Source: Erysipelothrix sp. (GTDB taxonomy: Bacteria > Bacillota_I > Bacilli_A > Erysipelotrichales > Erysipelotrichaceae). Taken from it: a DNA stretch of 48,511 bases. This document shows positions 36,917 through 47,115 of the stretch, one piece after another. The notes under the pieces were generated by a model. The model had not been told where the DNA came from and searched no databases. It worked only from the letters and a program-made list of their open reading frames with translations. The DNA lies in assembly GCA_012512455.1 (NCBI GenBank), contig JAAZEF010000070.1:1-48511 (forward strand), read 5' to 3'. The translations under genes and the position numbers were made by a program. Positions within the stretch are counted from its first letter, which is position 1, and each line of letters starts with the position of its first letter.

Positions 36917-37682
36917 ATAATAAGTCCTCCTTCTTGTTAATGTAAATTGCGATAATTACAACAAAGACATCAATAAATGTTCTTAATAATAAATCAATGA
37001 TATCATTGTCGAACACTAGTGGCATAAAGAAATTAAATAAAAATAAATTGATTCCAAATAACATCAATAACGAGATAATTTTTGACACTCTAGGTTGTAT
37101 GTAATGACTATACCAAATCATTACTAATGACACAACAACCCCTGTCATTGTAGCCCATATAATTGTTTCAAATGTTTTTGAATCATAACTTGAATAAATA
37201 TCTATTACCAAGTATTGAAACAACCTTCCTAAAACAAAATAATTAGTAATACTTATAATGATTTTCCAATTGCGATTTGACCATTTAATAGGACGGCTCT
37301 CTTTGGTTTTAGCTACCAACAAACCTAATAATATGCCCATTACCATAAGAGCCATGCCATCGGCCAAAGGATAAGTAATGACATCTAAGGCATTAACATG
37401 AGGAAGTGGCTCCCAAAGATAAATTGTCCAAATTAGAGTTAATGACAATCCATATAACAGACCCTGCTTTATACGATGACCACCTATTTGATCTTTAATT
37501 AAATCGAATAACTTCGCTAATACGGTATAAGCTATGATGCCATAGATAGTAAAAGCTACGGGCATTGTATTAGTTTTAGCAAATAGTGATGGTTCTAAGA
37601 TTGAAGGAGGTCCTACAGGAATTAATAATTGGCCACCAATTCTAATTAATGTTGTAATTATTCCAATTAATAAGTACTTCAT
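36900..37682 (-). CDS. Multi-pass membrane protein of unknown function
   Basis: 260 aa with about 7-8 hydrophobic segments; overlaps the SPFH gene start by 17 bp. Confidence 0.65.
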   Translation of the reverse strand: MKYLLIGIITTLIRIGGQLLIPVGPPSILEPSLFAKTNTMPVAFTIYGIIAYTVLAKLFDLIKDQIGGHRIKQGLLYGLSLTLIWTIYLWEPLPHVNALDVITYPLADGMALMVMGILLGLLVAKTKESRPIKWSNRNWKIIISITNYFVLGRLFQYLVIDIYSSYDSKTFETIIWATMTGVVVSLVMIWYSHYIQPRVSKIISLLMLFGINLFLFNFFMPLVFDNDIIDLLLRTFIDVFVVIIAIYINKKEDLLYESNT

Positions 37683-37779
37683 ACTTCACCTACTTATCTA
37701 ACCTTATTATATCTTATGATTAGATAGTTAATGTTAAGATTTTGTAATAAAAGTGACAAGTCATAGTTGGCACTCATAT

Positions 37780-38310
37780 TTATAAATTCAATACTCCTCT
37801 AAATCCACGAGATGCATAATAGGAATCTGCCCCATTATGATAGATGAAGACTCGATTGTAGCGTCTATCTCCAAAAAGAGCACCGCCTAATTTACGTAAC
37901 TCCACAGGAGTATCAAGCCATGTAGAAGTTGATAAATCGACAGGCATTATGGATTGGAGAATAAAATACTCTTCTTCAGTTAACAAACGGATACCAATTT
38001 CATTAGCCACATCTTTTGCGCTATTAATAGGTTTGTTCTTTTTACGTTTATCCAAGGCTTCTCGATCATAACAAAGTGAACGCCGTAATGTCGGACTTTC
38101 CAAAGAGAAGTCTACATATACTAATTCACCATGTAAGACCATTACATCGGGTTGTCCCCCTGTCTCTTCCATTGCCAAAAGGACACTGAGCTTATAATCA
38201 TTTAAGCGATTGGTAACTTGTTGCCATTGGACACCTTCATGTCGATAGCTATTTTCCTTAAAACGCTCCTCTAAGACTGTTAATAATTGAGCTTGATTCA
38301 CATAAACCAC
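37780..38310 (-). CDS. DUF4256-family protein
   Basis: VLHGELVYVDFSLESPTLRRSLCYDREAL ... LDTPVELRKLGGALFGDRRYNRVFIYHNGADSYYASRGFRG. Confidence 0.82.
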   Translation of the reverse strand: MVYVNQAQLLTVLEERFKENSYRHEGVQWQQVTNRLNDYKLSVLLAMEETGGQPDVMVLHGELVYVDFSLESPTLRRSLCYDREALDKRKKNKPINSAKDVANEIGIRLLTEEEYFILQSIMPVDLSTSTWLDTPVELRKLGGALFGDRRYNRVFIYHNGADSYYASRGFRGVLNL

Positions 38311-38354
38311 CTCTTCTTTAAATTAATTATTTCATGATTATCTACTTGGTAACA

Positions 38355-38900
38355 CTATTTTGCATTAATATATTCAATTTTATTTAGGTCAGGTGTATGA
38401 GGTGTAAACTCTTTAGCGGGATGACCTACTAAAATAGTAGTGCCAAGTTGCCATTGATGATTGATTCCTACCTGTTGTTGAAATTGTAAATTTTCAAAAG
38501 GAATCCTTGCCATACCACAATGAACAGAGCCCAGTCCTAAAGATGTGGCAGCTAACACAATATTTTGAGCCACAATACCCACATCAAGATCAGCATTATC
38601 TTTCTTTAAGATAACAAACATTAAAGGAGCATTGTAAAACAAATGACCTCCTCTTTCCATAAAGCGATTATAAGCACTTGGGTCTTCTTGTGCTTTTAAA
38701 ACTCGCATTCCCTCATCATCCATTGCATTAATGAGTTCTTTATCTTTGATGACCACAATCTTCCAAGGTTGAAGATTTCTAGCACTTGGAGAACAGACTC
38801 CCGCATAAGCAATCTTCTCAATTATTTCATCAGCAATCATATCGTCACTAAAAGCACGACAAGATGCTCTGTTTTCAATAGTCATTAGTACTTCATTCAT
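38355..38900 (-). CDS. Nitroreductase-family protein
   Basis: IENRASCRAFSDDMI, AGVCSPSARNLQPWKIVVIKD, NIVLAATSLGLGSVHCG. Confidence 0.9.
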   Translation of the reverse strand: MNEVLMTIENRASCRAFSDDMIADEIIEKIAYAGVCSPSARNLQPWKIVVIKDKELINAMDDEGMRVLKAQEDPSAYNRFMERGGHLFYNAPLMFVILKKDNADLDVGIVAQNIVLAATSLGLGSVHCGMARIPFENLQFQQQVGINHQWQLGTTILVGHPAKEFTPHTPDLNKIEYINAK

Positions 38901-38968
38901 TATTATTCAATCCTTTCTTGATTCTTATTATAACATGGTACAATTCACCTATATAGGAGGTTTTTAAA

Positions 38969-39448
38969 ATGATTCATAAAGATGATATCCAACATCTTAG
39001 GCGATGTGTAGAATTAGCTAAAGAGGCCTTATCAAAAGGTGATCAACCTTTTGGTTCACTTTTAGTTTCCCAAACAGGAGAAGTATTATTTGAAGACCAT
39101 AATCATATAGCAACAGGTGATTTCACTCAACATCCAGAATTTGCGATAGCACGATGGGCAGCACAGAATTTAAGTCCACAAGAGCGCGCATTAACAACCG
39201 TCTATACCTCAGGTGAACATTGTCCAATGTGTAGTGCTGCTCATGGCATGAATGGCTTAGGACGAATTGTCTATGCAAGTTCGTCAAAGCAATTTAGAGA
39301 ATGGTGTAAAGAGTTTAATGTTTCAAGTGGTCCTATCTATAATTTAAGCGTTGAAGAAGTGATTAGAGATCCTCAAGTCGATGGACCTGTTGAAGAATTT
39401 GCTGAGGAAATTAAAGAACTTCATCGACAATATTTTTCAAAATTATAA
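38969..39448 (+). CDS. Nucleoside/cytosine deaminase-family protein
   Basis: KGDQPFGSLLVSQ, HPEFAIARWAAQ, YTSGEHCPMCSAAHG zinc site. Confidence 0.85.
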   Translation: MIHKDDIQHLRRCVELAKEALSKGDQPFGSLLVSQTGEVLFEDHNHIATGDFTQHPEFAIARWAAQNLSPQERALTTVYTSGEHCPMCSAAHGMNGLGRIVYASSSKQFREWCKEFNVSSGPIYNLSVEEVIRDPQVDGPVEEFAEEIKELHRQYFSKL

Positions 39449-39508
39449 CTTTTATTGAAGTTTTACTGTCGAGCTTGTATTATTAACTCAGTGATTGGAG
39501 GCTATAAT

Positions 39509-39898
39509 ATTAAGAAAAGTATTTACATGTTAGTGGGATTAATTAGTCTTGGGATAGGGTTTGTGGCCGCCATTGTACCACTGTTACCAGCCTTTCCTTT
39601 TCTATTAATTGCAGCACTAAGTTTTGGACGCTCTTCCGATAAACTTTATCATTGGTTCATTTCAACCAAATTATATAAAAACAACCTTGAGTCCTACTTG
39701 TTAAAGAAAGGTATGACATTCAAAGCAAAAAGAAATCTTATTGTCACTGCAACCTTAACGATGAGCTTAGGCTTTTTCATGATGCATCAAGTACCCATTG
39801 GTCAGATTATTTTAGGAGTTGTGTGGATTGCCCATTTAATATATTTTTTGTTTGGTGTTAAGACAATTAATGAAGAAGTTGAATGTGAATCATGTTAA
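39509..39898 (+). CDS. DUF454/YbaN-family inner membrane protein
   Basis: GLISLGIGFVAAIVPLLPAFPFLLIAALSFGRSSDKLYHWF. Probable non-ATG start (ATT at 39509) after GGAGG; the in-frame ATG at 39527 has no RBS. Confidence 0.75.
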   Translation: MKKSIYMLVGLISLGIGFVAAIVPLLPAFPFLLIAALSFGRSSDKLYHWFISTKLYKNNLESYLLKKGMTFKAKRNLIVTATLTMSLGFFMMHQVPIGQIILGVVWIAHLIYFLFGVKTINEEVECESC

Positions 39899-40809
39899 CT
39901 CAAGAACAATTTGATAACTTTGTAAATCAATTAAAAGATGACAATTTACATTATTTATTGATTAAACAGGATAATCAAGTCTTTAGACACGCTTTTAATG
40001 ATAAGACGACCCCCTCCGATGTACGCAGTATTGCCAAGACAGTCTTGGCTCTTTTCTGTGGAATGGTCATTGACAAACATCATGATTTTAATATTGATAC
40101 CTTGGTTTGGCCATTTTTAGAGCCCATTGTTAATTTAAGAAATCAAGATAATTTGTTTTACTTAAAACAACTCAAAATAAAACATTTATTAAATCACACT
40201 ATCGGCTTTGACCAAGTACTATTGATGAGAAATGATATCAAAGAACTTGATCCTTATTCTTTAGTCGATTTGGTTGTCAATACACCAATAACATATCATC
40301 CTGGAAGTCATTATCTTTATTCTAATGCCGGCTTTTATTTGTTGGCCATTGTTTTAGAACGTTATTTGAAACAAGATTTATTAACAGTCATTCAACACCA
40401 ACTTTTTGATCCCTTAGATATTAAAGATTTTCACTGGCAACATTATGGTCATTATCTCGCTGGAGCAACTAAACTTTTCTTAATGCCAGAAGACCTTCTT
40501 AAAATAGGTGAAGTCTTACTAAACAATGATCAAAGCTTAGTTTCATCAGACTGGATACAATTCTTAAAAAAGATAACTGTATTAACCCCTAAGAATGATA
40601 CACCTACCCATCAATATTTTAGAAGATACGGATATGGCAGTGGCATGTGGGTCAATCACCAAGATCTTTATTTTGGACATGGTACTGATGGTCAAACATT
40701 AGTGATGATACCCGATAAAAAAGCCATCATAATTACGATGGCTCAACAAAGAAATGTAAAACATCTTGAAAGTGTTATTGATCAAATTATTTCTGCGTTG
40801 TATCAATAA
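39892..40809 (+). CDS. Serine hydrolase (class C beta-lactamase-like)
   Basis: SxxK (SIAK), YSNAGFYLL (YxN), HGTDGQ. Confidence 0.8.
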   Translation: MLTQEQFDNFVNQLKDDNLHYLLIKQDNQVFRHAFNDKTTPSDVRSIAKTVLALFCGMVIDKHHDFNIDTLVWPFLEPIVNLRNQDNLFYLKQLKIKHLLNHTIGFDQVLLMRNDIKELDPYSLVDLVVNTPITYHPGSHYLYSNAGFYLLAIVLERYLKQDLLTVIQHQLFDPLDIKDFHWQHYGHYLAGATKLFLMPEDLLKIGEVLLNNDQSLVSSDWIQFLKKITVLTPKNDTPTHQYFRRYGYGSGMWVNHQDLYFGHGTDGQTLVMIPDKKAIIITMAQQRNVKHLESVIDQIISALYQ

Positions 40810-41500
40810 GTAATTGCTTAGTCTCTAAAGCATTTAATAGTCGCCATTTACCAACAGGTAAATCGTTAAGATGAATATTCATAATACGAATGCGTTGTAA
40901 GTGTATTACTTGGTACCCCAAGGCAGTGCACATTCTACGAATTTGTCGATTTAATCCTTGAGTAAGGGTGATTTTAAAAGATGTCTTGTTGATTTGTTTT
41001 ACCTTACTTTGATAAGTGACAGTATATTCGTTTTTGACAGGATTATAAATTTTGACACCCTCTCTTAAGTTGTTTAAGAAATCTGGTGTCACTTTTTTAT
41101 TAACACTCACAAGATAATCTTTTTCATGATTGTTCTCTTGTGCTAATATTTGATTTACAATTTGACCATCATTTGTTAATAAGATAAGTCCTTCTGAGTC
41201 TTTGTCAAGACGTCCGACGGGAAAAATCCTTTCTGGATAATTGATAAAATCGATGATATTACCCTTTATGTTTCTATCCGTGGTACACGTGATACCTTTA
41301 GGTTTATTAAGTATTAAATAAATGGCCTGTGGCTTTTGTGCTAAGAGTTGACCATCGATTTTCACAATATCATTCTCTTGTACTTGTTGTCCAATAAGTG
41401 CCAGGGTACCATTGATAGTCACACGACCATTTTTAATTAATTCATCTGCTTCTCTACGGGAACAATAGCCTGTAGAGCTGATATAGTTGTTGATTCTCAT
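40787..41500 (-). CDS. RsuA/RluF-family pseudouridine synthase
   Basis: S4 domain RINNYISSTGYCSRREADELI; YLILNKPKGITCTTD; FPVGRLDKDSEGLILLTNDG. Confidence 0.93.
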   Translation of the reverse strand: MRINNYISSTGYCSRREADELIKNGRVTINGTLALIGQQVQENDIVKIDGQLLAQKPQAIYLILNKPKGITCTTDRNIKGNIIDFINYPERIFPVGRLDKDSEGLILLTNDGQIVNQILAQENNHEKDYLVSVNKKVTPDFLNNLREGVKIYNPVKNEYTVTYQSKVKQINKTSFKITLTQGLNRQIRRMCTALGYQVIHLQRIRIMNIHLNDLPVGKWRLLNALETKQLLIDTTQK

Positions 41501-41544
41501 TCCTAGATTCTAAACCTATTCATTCTTTATTGCAACATATAAAA

Positions 41545-42219
41545 CTATCCACGCAAGGATAAGATGCCATCGACTATCACATATACCTTGTCACAATACT
41601 CTAACATTCGCTCATCATGAGTCACCATAATGGTCGCTTTCTTTTGTTCCTTAGTTTCTTTAGCTAAGAGTTTAACAACCTCATAAGCTCTACTTGTATC
41701 AAGGCTAGCAGTAGGTTCGTCCGCAAAGATAACGGATGGTTGATGATAAAGAGCTTTCGCAATGGCACTTCTTTGACGTTCTCCGCCAGAGAGTTCATTG
41801 GGATACTTATCCTTAAGCTTCTGTACATCTAACTTTTCAAACAATTCATTCATCCAATTTTGATCAATCGCTGTTTTTGTTATTTTATTATATAAAATCA
41901 TTTGTTCTTTAATAGATAGAAATGGGATGAGATTAGAAGCTTGTAAAATAAATCCAATGTTATCTAAACGAATTTTTGATTTCTCTTTGACATCTAAATC
42001 ACTAAAAGGCTGACCATTCAAAAAAACTTTACCAGTTGTGGGTTTCTGAAGACCACCTAGAATGGTGAGAAAAGTTGATTTACCTGACCCTGATGGTCCC
42101 ACAATCCCTATTAATTCACCTTCAAAGGCCTTGAAATTTGTTTCTTTAAGAGCATTTATTACCTTATCACCTTGTAGAAAATCTTTGGTGACACCTACCA
42201 TTTCAATGAGTGTTTTCAT
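41545..42219 (-). CDS. ABC transporter ATP-binding protein (HrtA/LolD-like)
   Basis: GIVGPSGSGKSTFLTILGGLQKPTTG; LSGGERQRSAIAKALYHQPSVIFADEPTASLD. Start at 42219 with RBS TGGAGG. Confidence 0.9.
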   Translation of the reverse strand: MKTLIEMVGVTKDFLQGDKVINALKETNFKAFEGELIGIVGPSGSGKSTFLTILGGLQKPTTGKVFLNGQPFSDLDVKEKSKIRLDNIGFILQASNLIPFLSIKEQMILYNKITKTAIDQNWMNELFEKLDVQKLKDKYPNELSGGERQRSAIAKALYHQPSVIFADEPTASLDTSRAYEVVKLLAKETKEQKKATIMVTHDERMLEYCDKVYVIVDGILSLRG

Positions 42220-42220
42220 A

Positions 42221-43285
42221 TTAACCTCCAATTGCTTTCAAAGGATCAATCTTTAATACCGCATTAACAGAGAACAGTGCTCCAAATAAAGCAAAGATAA
42301 AGAAGGCGATAGTAATGATGGAGTAGAATAATAAATTTGTAGCAAATGGAATGATATCAGATAAGAAAAATCCGGTGAGAGTCGTGGATACTAACCCTAT
42401 CACTATCCCAAAAGCAACTAACAAGAATGTTTGTAAAATAACTGAGCTACCAATGTATCTATTCGATATTCCTTGAGCTTTCATAACACCAAACATACTA
42501 GTCTTTTGTATCGTTAAGACATAAATAAAGATACCTAAAACAAATGCGGTGATGATTATTAAGAAAATAATCATTACCGAAAAAGTTAATACTTGAGCAG
42601 TATATCCTGGAAGAGTTGAAATATATTCATCAGGACTATAACTCATTAGCTCACTATCTAGACTTGAAATATCTCCTTTTATTATCACACCACTAAATAA
42701 ATCGGGTGTGTTTTCTGTTCCATATCGATAGGCTTGCCAAGTATCTAAACTCATATAAACAACTGGCGCACTTTGATAGGTTGTTGATTTAGAGAAACCA
42801 ATAATCTCATATTCTTCATCACTACCTGTAACCTTAAAAGAATCTCCAATGTCATAATTTTCTTTCTTTAAAGATTCATCAACAATGACCTGATTACCCT
42901 CTAATGTTAAATCCTCGATAGGTTTAATGAAACTATCATCATCAATACCAAAGAAATAAACATCTACTCGTGAGGCTAGTACATCGTCTGCTTTAGGGTT
43001 ATTGATAACTGCAGGAAATAGACCTAATTTTGTTTTTGTCTCAGAGCTTACAATACTATCGTAATCTGTGATGTCCATATAGGACATCATCATGTTGTCA
43101 TTAGCATCTACCGTGAGTACAATATGGTCTGAGTCCCATTTTTCAATGGCATTTGTATAAGATGATGCTAGTCCGTTAGCTAAAGATGTTAGAAAGTAGA
43201 CTAAATAACTAACGAGGATGATGACGATAATAATTAAAGCGAATTTTGTTTTAGAATATTTTAATTCCTTAAATGCTAGAAACAT
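42221..43285 (-). CDS. ABC transporter permease, FtsX/HrtB-like
   Basis: N-terminal TM, large extracytoplasmic domain, three C-terminal TMs; FLAFKELKYSKTKFALI resembles HrtB-type permeases. Confidence 0.82.
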   Translation of the reverse strand: MFLAFKELKYSKTKFALIIIVIILVSYLVYFLTSLANGLASSYTNAIEKWDSDHIVLTVDANDNMMMSYMDITDYDSIVSSETKTKLGLFPAVINNPKADDVLASRVDVYFFGIDDDSFIKPIEDLTLEGNQVIVDESLKKENYDIGDSFKVTGSDEEYEIIGFSKSTTYQSAPVVYMSLDTWQAYRYGTENTPDLFSGVIIKGDISSLDSELMSYSPDEYISTLPGYTAQVLTFSVMIIFLIIITAFVLGIFIYVLTIQKTSMFGVMKAQGISNRYIGSSVILQTFLLVAFGIVIGLVSTTLTGFFLSDIIPFATNLLFYSIITIAFFIFALFGALFSVNAVLKIDPLKAIGG

Positions 43286-43296
43286 ATTGTAACCTC

Positions 43297-43785
43297 TTAT
43301 TGGTCGTTATTGGCCAATACCTTCTCAATATCTTTTGCGATAATACTTGGTTTAATTCTTGGAGAATAGCGTTTAATGACTCGACCATTACGGTCAATTA
43401 GAAACTTAGTGAAATTCCACTTAATTCTTCTGTTTAGAAATCCTCTTTCATGTCGTTTGAGATACGTATAGAGAATTGATTCATCAGGTCCATTGACTTC
43501 AATTTTTTGAAATCTTTTGAAACTTGTTTTGAAGTTATCGACACAAAACTGATCAATTTCTTCTATTGATTCTGGCGCATTTTCCCCGAATTGATTACAA
43601 GGGAAATCAAGTACCTCAAATCCTTTATCATGAAATTGTTGTTGTAATGATTCTAATCCTTCATATTGGGGAGTGAAGAAACACTTTGTCGCGGTATTAA
43701 CAATTAATAAGACTTGTCCTTGGTATTGTGATAATTCGACAACTTGATTATGGATGTCTTCCACTCTTATTTGATATAAACTCAT
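43297..43785 (-). CDS. Glutathione peroxidase-family protein (Cys-type)
   Basis: NTATKCFFTPQYEGLESL, VLDFPCNQFGENAPES, IKWNFTKFLIDRNGRVIKRYSP. Confidence 0.92.
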   Translation of the reverse strand: MSLYQIRVEDIHNQVVELSQYQGQVLLIVNTATKCFFTPQYEGLESLQQQFHDKGFEVLDFPCNQFGENAPESIEEIDQFCVDNFKTSFKRFQKIEVNGPDESILYTYLKRHERGFLNRRIKWNFTKFLIDRNGRVIKRYSPRIKPSIIAKDIEKVLANNDQ

Positions 43786-43855
43786 AGCCTACCTCCTATT
43801 TATGATGTTATAACTCTATGATAACATATTTATATAGTTAATGGTGTTACCCAAA

Positions 43856-43886
43856 TAAAAAAAAAGATTTGTAAATTACAAATCCT
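43856..43886 (-). terminator. Intrinsic terminator after the methyltransferase
   Basis: GATTTGTAA/TTACAAATC followed by T-run on the minus strand. Confidence 0.8.
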
Positions 43887-44838
43887 TCTTTTTATTTTTA
43901 ATTTTATTTTGAATATTTAAAGTGTTTCTTTCCCAAAAAACGCCATCAGTATAACCTTGAATTTGAGATTCGCTATCCGCAAGCTCTAAGCGATATTGTG
44001 CCCATGCACAGTACTGTTTATTTTGTTCAATACCTATATATTTTCTATTTAATTTCTTTGCGACCACAGATGTTGTCCCTGATCCTAAGAAGGGATCTAA
44101 AATAACATCTCCTTCATTACTACTGGCTAAAATAAGTTTGGCTATCAATTTTTCTGGCTTTTGAGTAGGATGGGCTGTGTTCTATGGCATTGACCAATAG
44201 GGAATTGTAATATCATCCCAAAAGTTAGAAGGATGACTATTTCTAAAATTACCATCACTTGTTTCTTCCCAATCTTTAGGTTTTCCATCTTTTCTATAGG
44301 GAGCAATTACTTTTTTTCTTACTTTCACATCATCTACATTAAATACATAATCATTACTTAAGGTTACAAACCAAATATCTTCCATCGAGTTTTTCCAGTT
44401 TCTTTTGGCTCCACGACCTTTTTCACGTTGCCAGGTAATTCTGTTTTGAATAATGAAATATTCGCTCAGTATTTGACCAATAACAATACTTGATTCCCAA
44501 TCACAACAGACATACATGGTTCCAGTGTCTTTAAGTAACCTCATTGTTTTCTCAACCCATTTTCTGGTGAAGTTTGTGTATTCCTCACTGTTTTGTTTGT
44601 CAAAAACGTGTCCGTGATAATTCTTAGTAAGATTATAGGGAGGGTCAACTATTAACAAATCAACACTTTTTTCTGGTAACAAGGATAGAACTTCAAAACT
44701 GTCTCCACAAATTGTCATATTGATAACAGAGGATAAATTTGTTATTTCATTTGCTTTCACTATCTCTTTGAGATATTTTTTTCCTGTCGATAAATTGAAA
44801 TCTATAGTTTTATTACGATGTGATTTGTTTTTTTTCAT
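43876..44838 (-). pseudogene. Site-specific DNA methyltransferase (DPPY type) interrupted by an in-frame TAG
   Basis: Frame from 44838 has ICGDSFEVL..LLIVDPPYNLTKNYHG..WKNSMEDIW..PYWSMP-TAG(44182-44184)-NTAHPTQKPEKLIAKLILASSNEGDVILDPFLGSGTTSVVAKKLNRKYIGIE. Both ORF-track pieces are in the same frame. Confidence 0.85.
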
Positions 44839-44897
44839 GTGTTCCTCCATTTAAATTATATCATCATTGATCACATTTAAAAAGTGTTTCATATCGT

Positions 44898-44925
44898 ATA
44901 AAAAAACAGGTTGATTAGACCTGTC
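44898..44925 (-). terminator. Intrinsic terminator after the Na/Pi cotransporter gene
   Basis: ACAGGT...ACCTGT followed by TTTTTTT on the minus strand. Confidence 0.8.
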
Positions 44926-44927
44926 AT

Positions 44928-46613
44928 TTATATCGTTTGAAGTGCTTCTATCTTACTACCCGTAGTTGAGCGTATTGAGAAGGCAATGTTGACTATGTGA
45001 TCTGAAATTCTTTGGAGTGAGAACAGAACTGAGTACACACTCTTAGATAATTCAACTGGATACATACCTGAGTTAAGTCTAACGACGTGTTCATCTCGTG
45101 TTTGTGTAATTAAATTAATAATTTCTTTATGTAATTCAGATATTTCAAAGAAATTCTCTGGACTCCTTCTGGTGAAGGCATCAAGACCTAAATCATATAA
45201 GCGAGAAATATGTTCATAAATAGCACTCAATTCTTCTTTTGTTTGTTCTAAAAACTTAACATCATTTTGTTTCATATCATTAGTTTCTTTTATTAACAAT
45301 ACCGCATAGTCACCTAGGCGCTCGATATCATTTGCTGTATGATGCAGACCACCGATAAGTTTTTCATCAGCAGGTGTTTTAGACTTAGTGGAAATCTTGA
45401 TTAAAAAGTCAGTGAGTTTAGCTGTTAAGAAATCGATTCGATATTCCGCATCCGCAATCACTTTACTCTCACTCATATCTTCGTTCATTAACGAATTAAA
45501 GGAGCGATTGAGATTTCGTTGTGCAATCTGAGCCATATCGTTTAATTCTTTAAGAGCCTGTTCAATGGCGACTGCTGGTGTTTGTAAGAAGCGCTCATCA
45601 ATATAGGATACTTCTTCAAGTTTTTGATACTTATCTTTAATGACTCTAGTTACAAAATCCACCAGTGGATCTAGGAATAACAATAAAATAATAGTATATA
45701 GTGTGTTGTAGATTAGATTATAAGTTGCTAGTGAGAACTGGGGATTACCCGGAAATAATGTCTCAAAGAAGTTTGTAACAGGAGCTCTAAAGATAATTAA
45801 TAAAATCGTGAACATGACTGCACCGATAACGCTCGTTAGTACATGGAATAAAGCAATTCTTTTACCATTCGCATTCGTGGTGAGTGATGCCATAATACCA
45901 TCTGAACATGTACCAATATTTGCACCCATCATTAGAAAGAAAGATTGATCGATGTTATTGATGACTCCTGTGGCCAAAAAGGCGATAAATACACCAGATG
46001 CGGCTGAGGACGATTGAATAATTGCCGCAAACATTAAACCTGCTAAGACTAGTAGTATCGGATTCTGCATAATTTCATATTGGAAAATCTTTGATAGTTC
46101 GATACTCAATAGTGAATCTGAACCACCGATGGCCAGTTCCATAACTTCCAAACCGATAAATAACATACCAAATCCAATTAAGAATGGAGCTATTTTATTT
46201 AGAAACTCATTATTGGTCGAAAAGATAATTAATACTCCAACAAATGCGACCGCAGAGAAAACAGCACTGATGCTGAATCCACCTTTACTTATCCCTGACA
46301 AAGCAAAGATAAAGGCTGTAAGTGTCGTTCCAACTTTGGTACCTAAAATAAATCCTGATCCTTGTTTAACCGTTACAATATTGGCATGTGCCAAACCAAC
46401 AGTCATTATGGATGATGCGGATGATGATTGTACTAAGGCAGTGGACACAATCCCTATCAGGTAGTTGATAGTCCTATTCTTGTTAATCTTCTTAAATAGA
46501 TTACGTATGCCTGACCCTGTACTTCTTTCTAGTCCTGAACTCATCTGTTTCATTCCAAACATAAAAACAGCGACTCCACCTAGTAATGTTAATAAACTCA
46601 TGACAATTTCCAT
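44928..46613 (-). CDS. Na/Pi cotransporter family protein with PhoU-like C-terminus
   Basis: GVAVFMFGMKQMSSGLE, ALVQSSSASSIMTVGL, AIIQSSSAASGVFIAF repeats; C-terminal PhoU-like helices. Confidence 0.93.
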   Translation of the reverse strand: MEIVMSLLTLLGGVAVFMFGMKQMSSGLERSTGSGIRNLFKKINKNRTINYLIGIVSTALVQSSSASSIMTVGLAHANIVTVKQGSGFILGTKVGTTLTAFIFALSGISKGGFSISAVFSAVAFVGVLIIFSTNNEFLNKIAPFLIGFGMLFIGLEVMELAIGGSDSLLSIELSKIFQYEIMQNPILLVLAGLMFAAIIQSSSAASGVFIAFLATGVINNIDQSFFLMMGANIGTCSDGIMASLTTNANGKRIALFHVLTSVIGAVMFTILLIIFRAPVTNFFETLFPGNPQFSLATYNLIYNTLYTIILLLFLDPLVDFVTRVIKDKYQKLEEVSYIDERFLQTPAVAIEQALKELNDMAQIAQRNLNRSFNSLMNEDMSESKVIADAEYRIDFLTAKLTDFLIKISTKSKTPADEKLIGGLHHTANDIERLGDYAVLLIKETNDMKQNDVKFLEQTKEELSAIYEHISRLYDLGLDAFTRRSPENFFEISELHKEIINLITQTRDEHVVRLNSGMYPVELSKSVYSVLFSLQRISDHIVNIAFSIRSTTGSKIEALQTI

Positions 46614-46647
46614 TGTTCTTCTCCCTTAAACAAATATGGATTGTTGA

Positions 46648-47115
46648 CTACTTCTTTATCCATAGCATTTCTTCATATTCATCAAGTCCCTTATAGACAA
46701 ATCCTACAGATTGCCAAAAGTTAATTGACTCTTTTTGATGACTATTTAACTCATAGTAGATTGCCCCATCAGACTTTGTATAAGCTTCTAAAGACTTAAA
46801 GCATTCTACTCCTAAACCTTTACCTCGATAGTTATTAAATAACCAATAATCTAAAATGAAGCACTTACCATCTTCACTTTGATAGGTATTATATTGAGCT
46901 GCCCCAATACGGTGATTATCTTTCACAAAATAGATCATATGATGTTTATCTTTATCTCTAATCATATGAGATTTTATTATTTCGCGATACTCATCCCCAG
47001 AGAAATAATCAATGTCTTCTTGAGACGTGATAAATTTCCCTTCTATCAAGTACTCTATATGAATTTTGAAAAAATCTTGGATATTTTCAACAGGAATTTC
47101 CTCAATTCCTATCAT
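46648..47115 (-). CDS. GNAT N-acetyltransferase
   Basis: YWLFNNYRGKGLGVECFKSLEAY; ELNSHQKESINFWQSVGFVYKG. Confidence 0.85.
   Translation of the reverse strand: MIGIEEIPVENIQDFFKIHIEYLIEGKFITSQEDIDYFSGDEYREIIKSHMIRDKDKHHMIYFVKDNHRIGAAQYNTYQSEDGKCFILDYWLFNNYRGKGLGVECFKSLEAYTKSDGAIYYELNSHQKESINFWQSVGFVYKGLDEYEEMLWIKK

Noticed and set aside
44182-44184. TAG recoding (alternative genetic code) as explanation for the methyltransferase interruption
   Set aside because: Other genes in the window end naturally at TAG (e.g. 12974-13336, 35906-36916), so general amber recoding is not supported.
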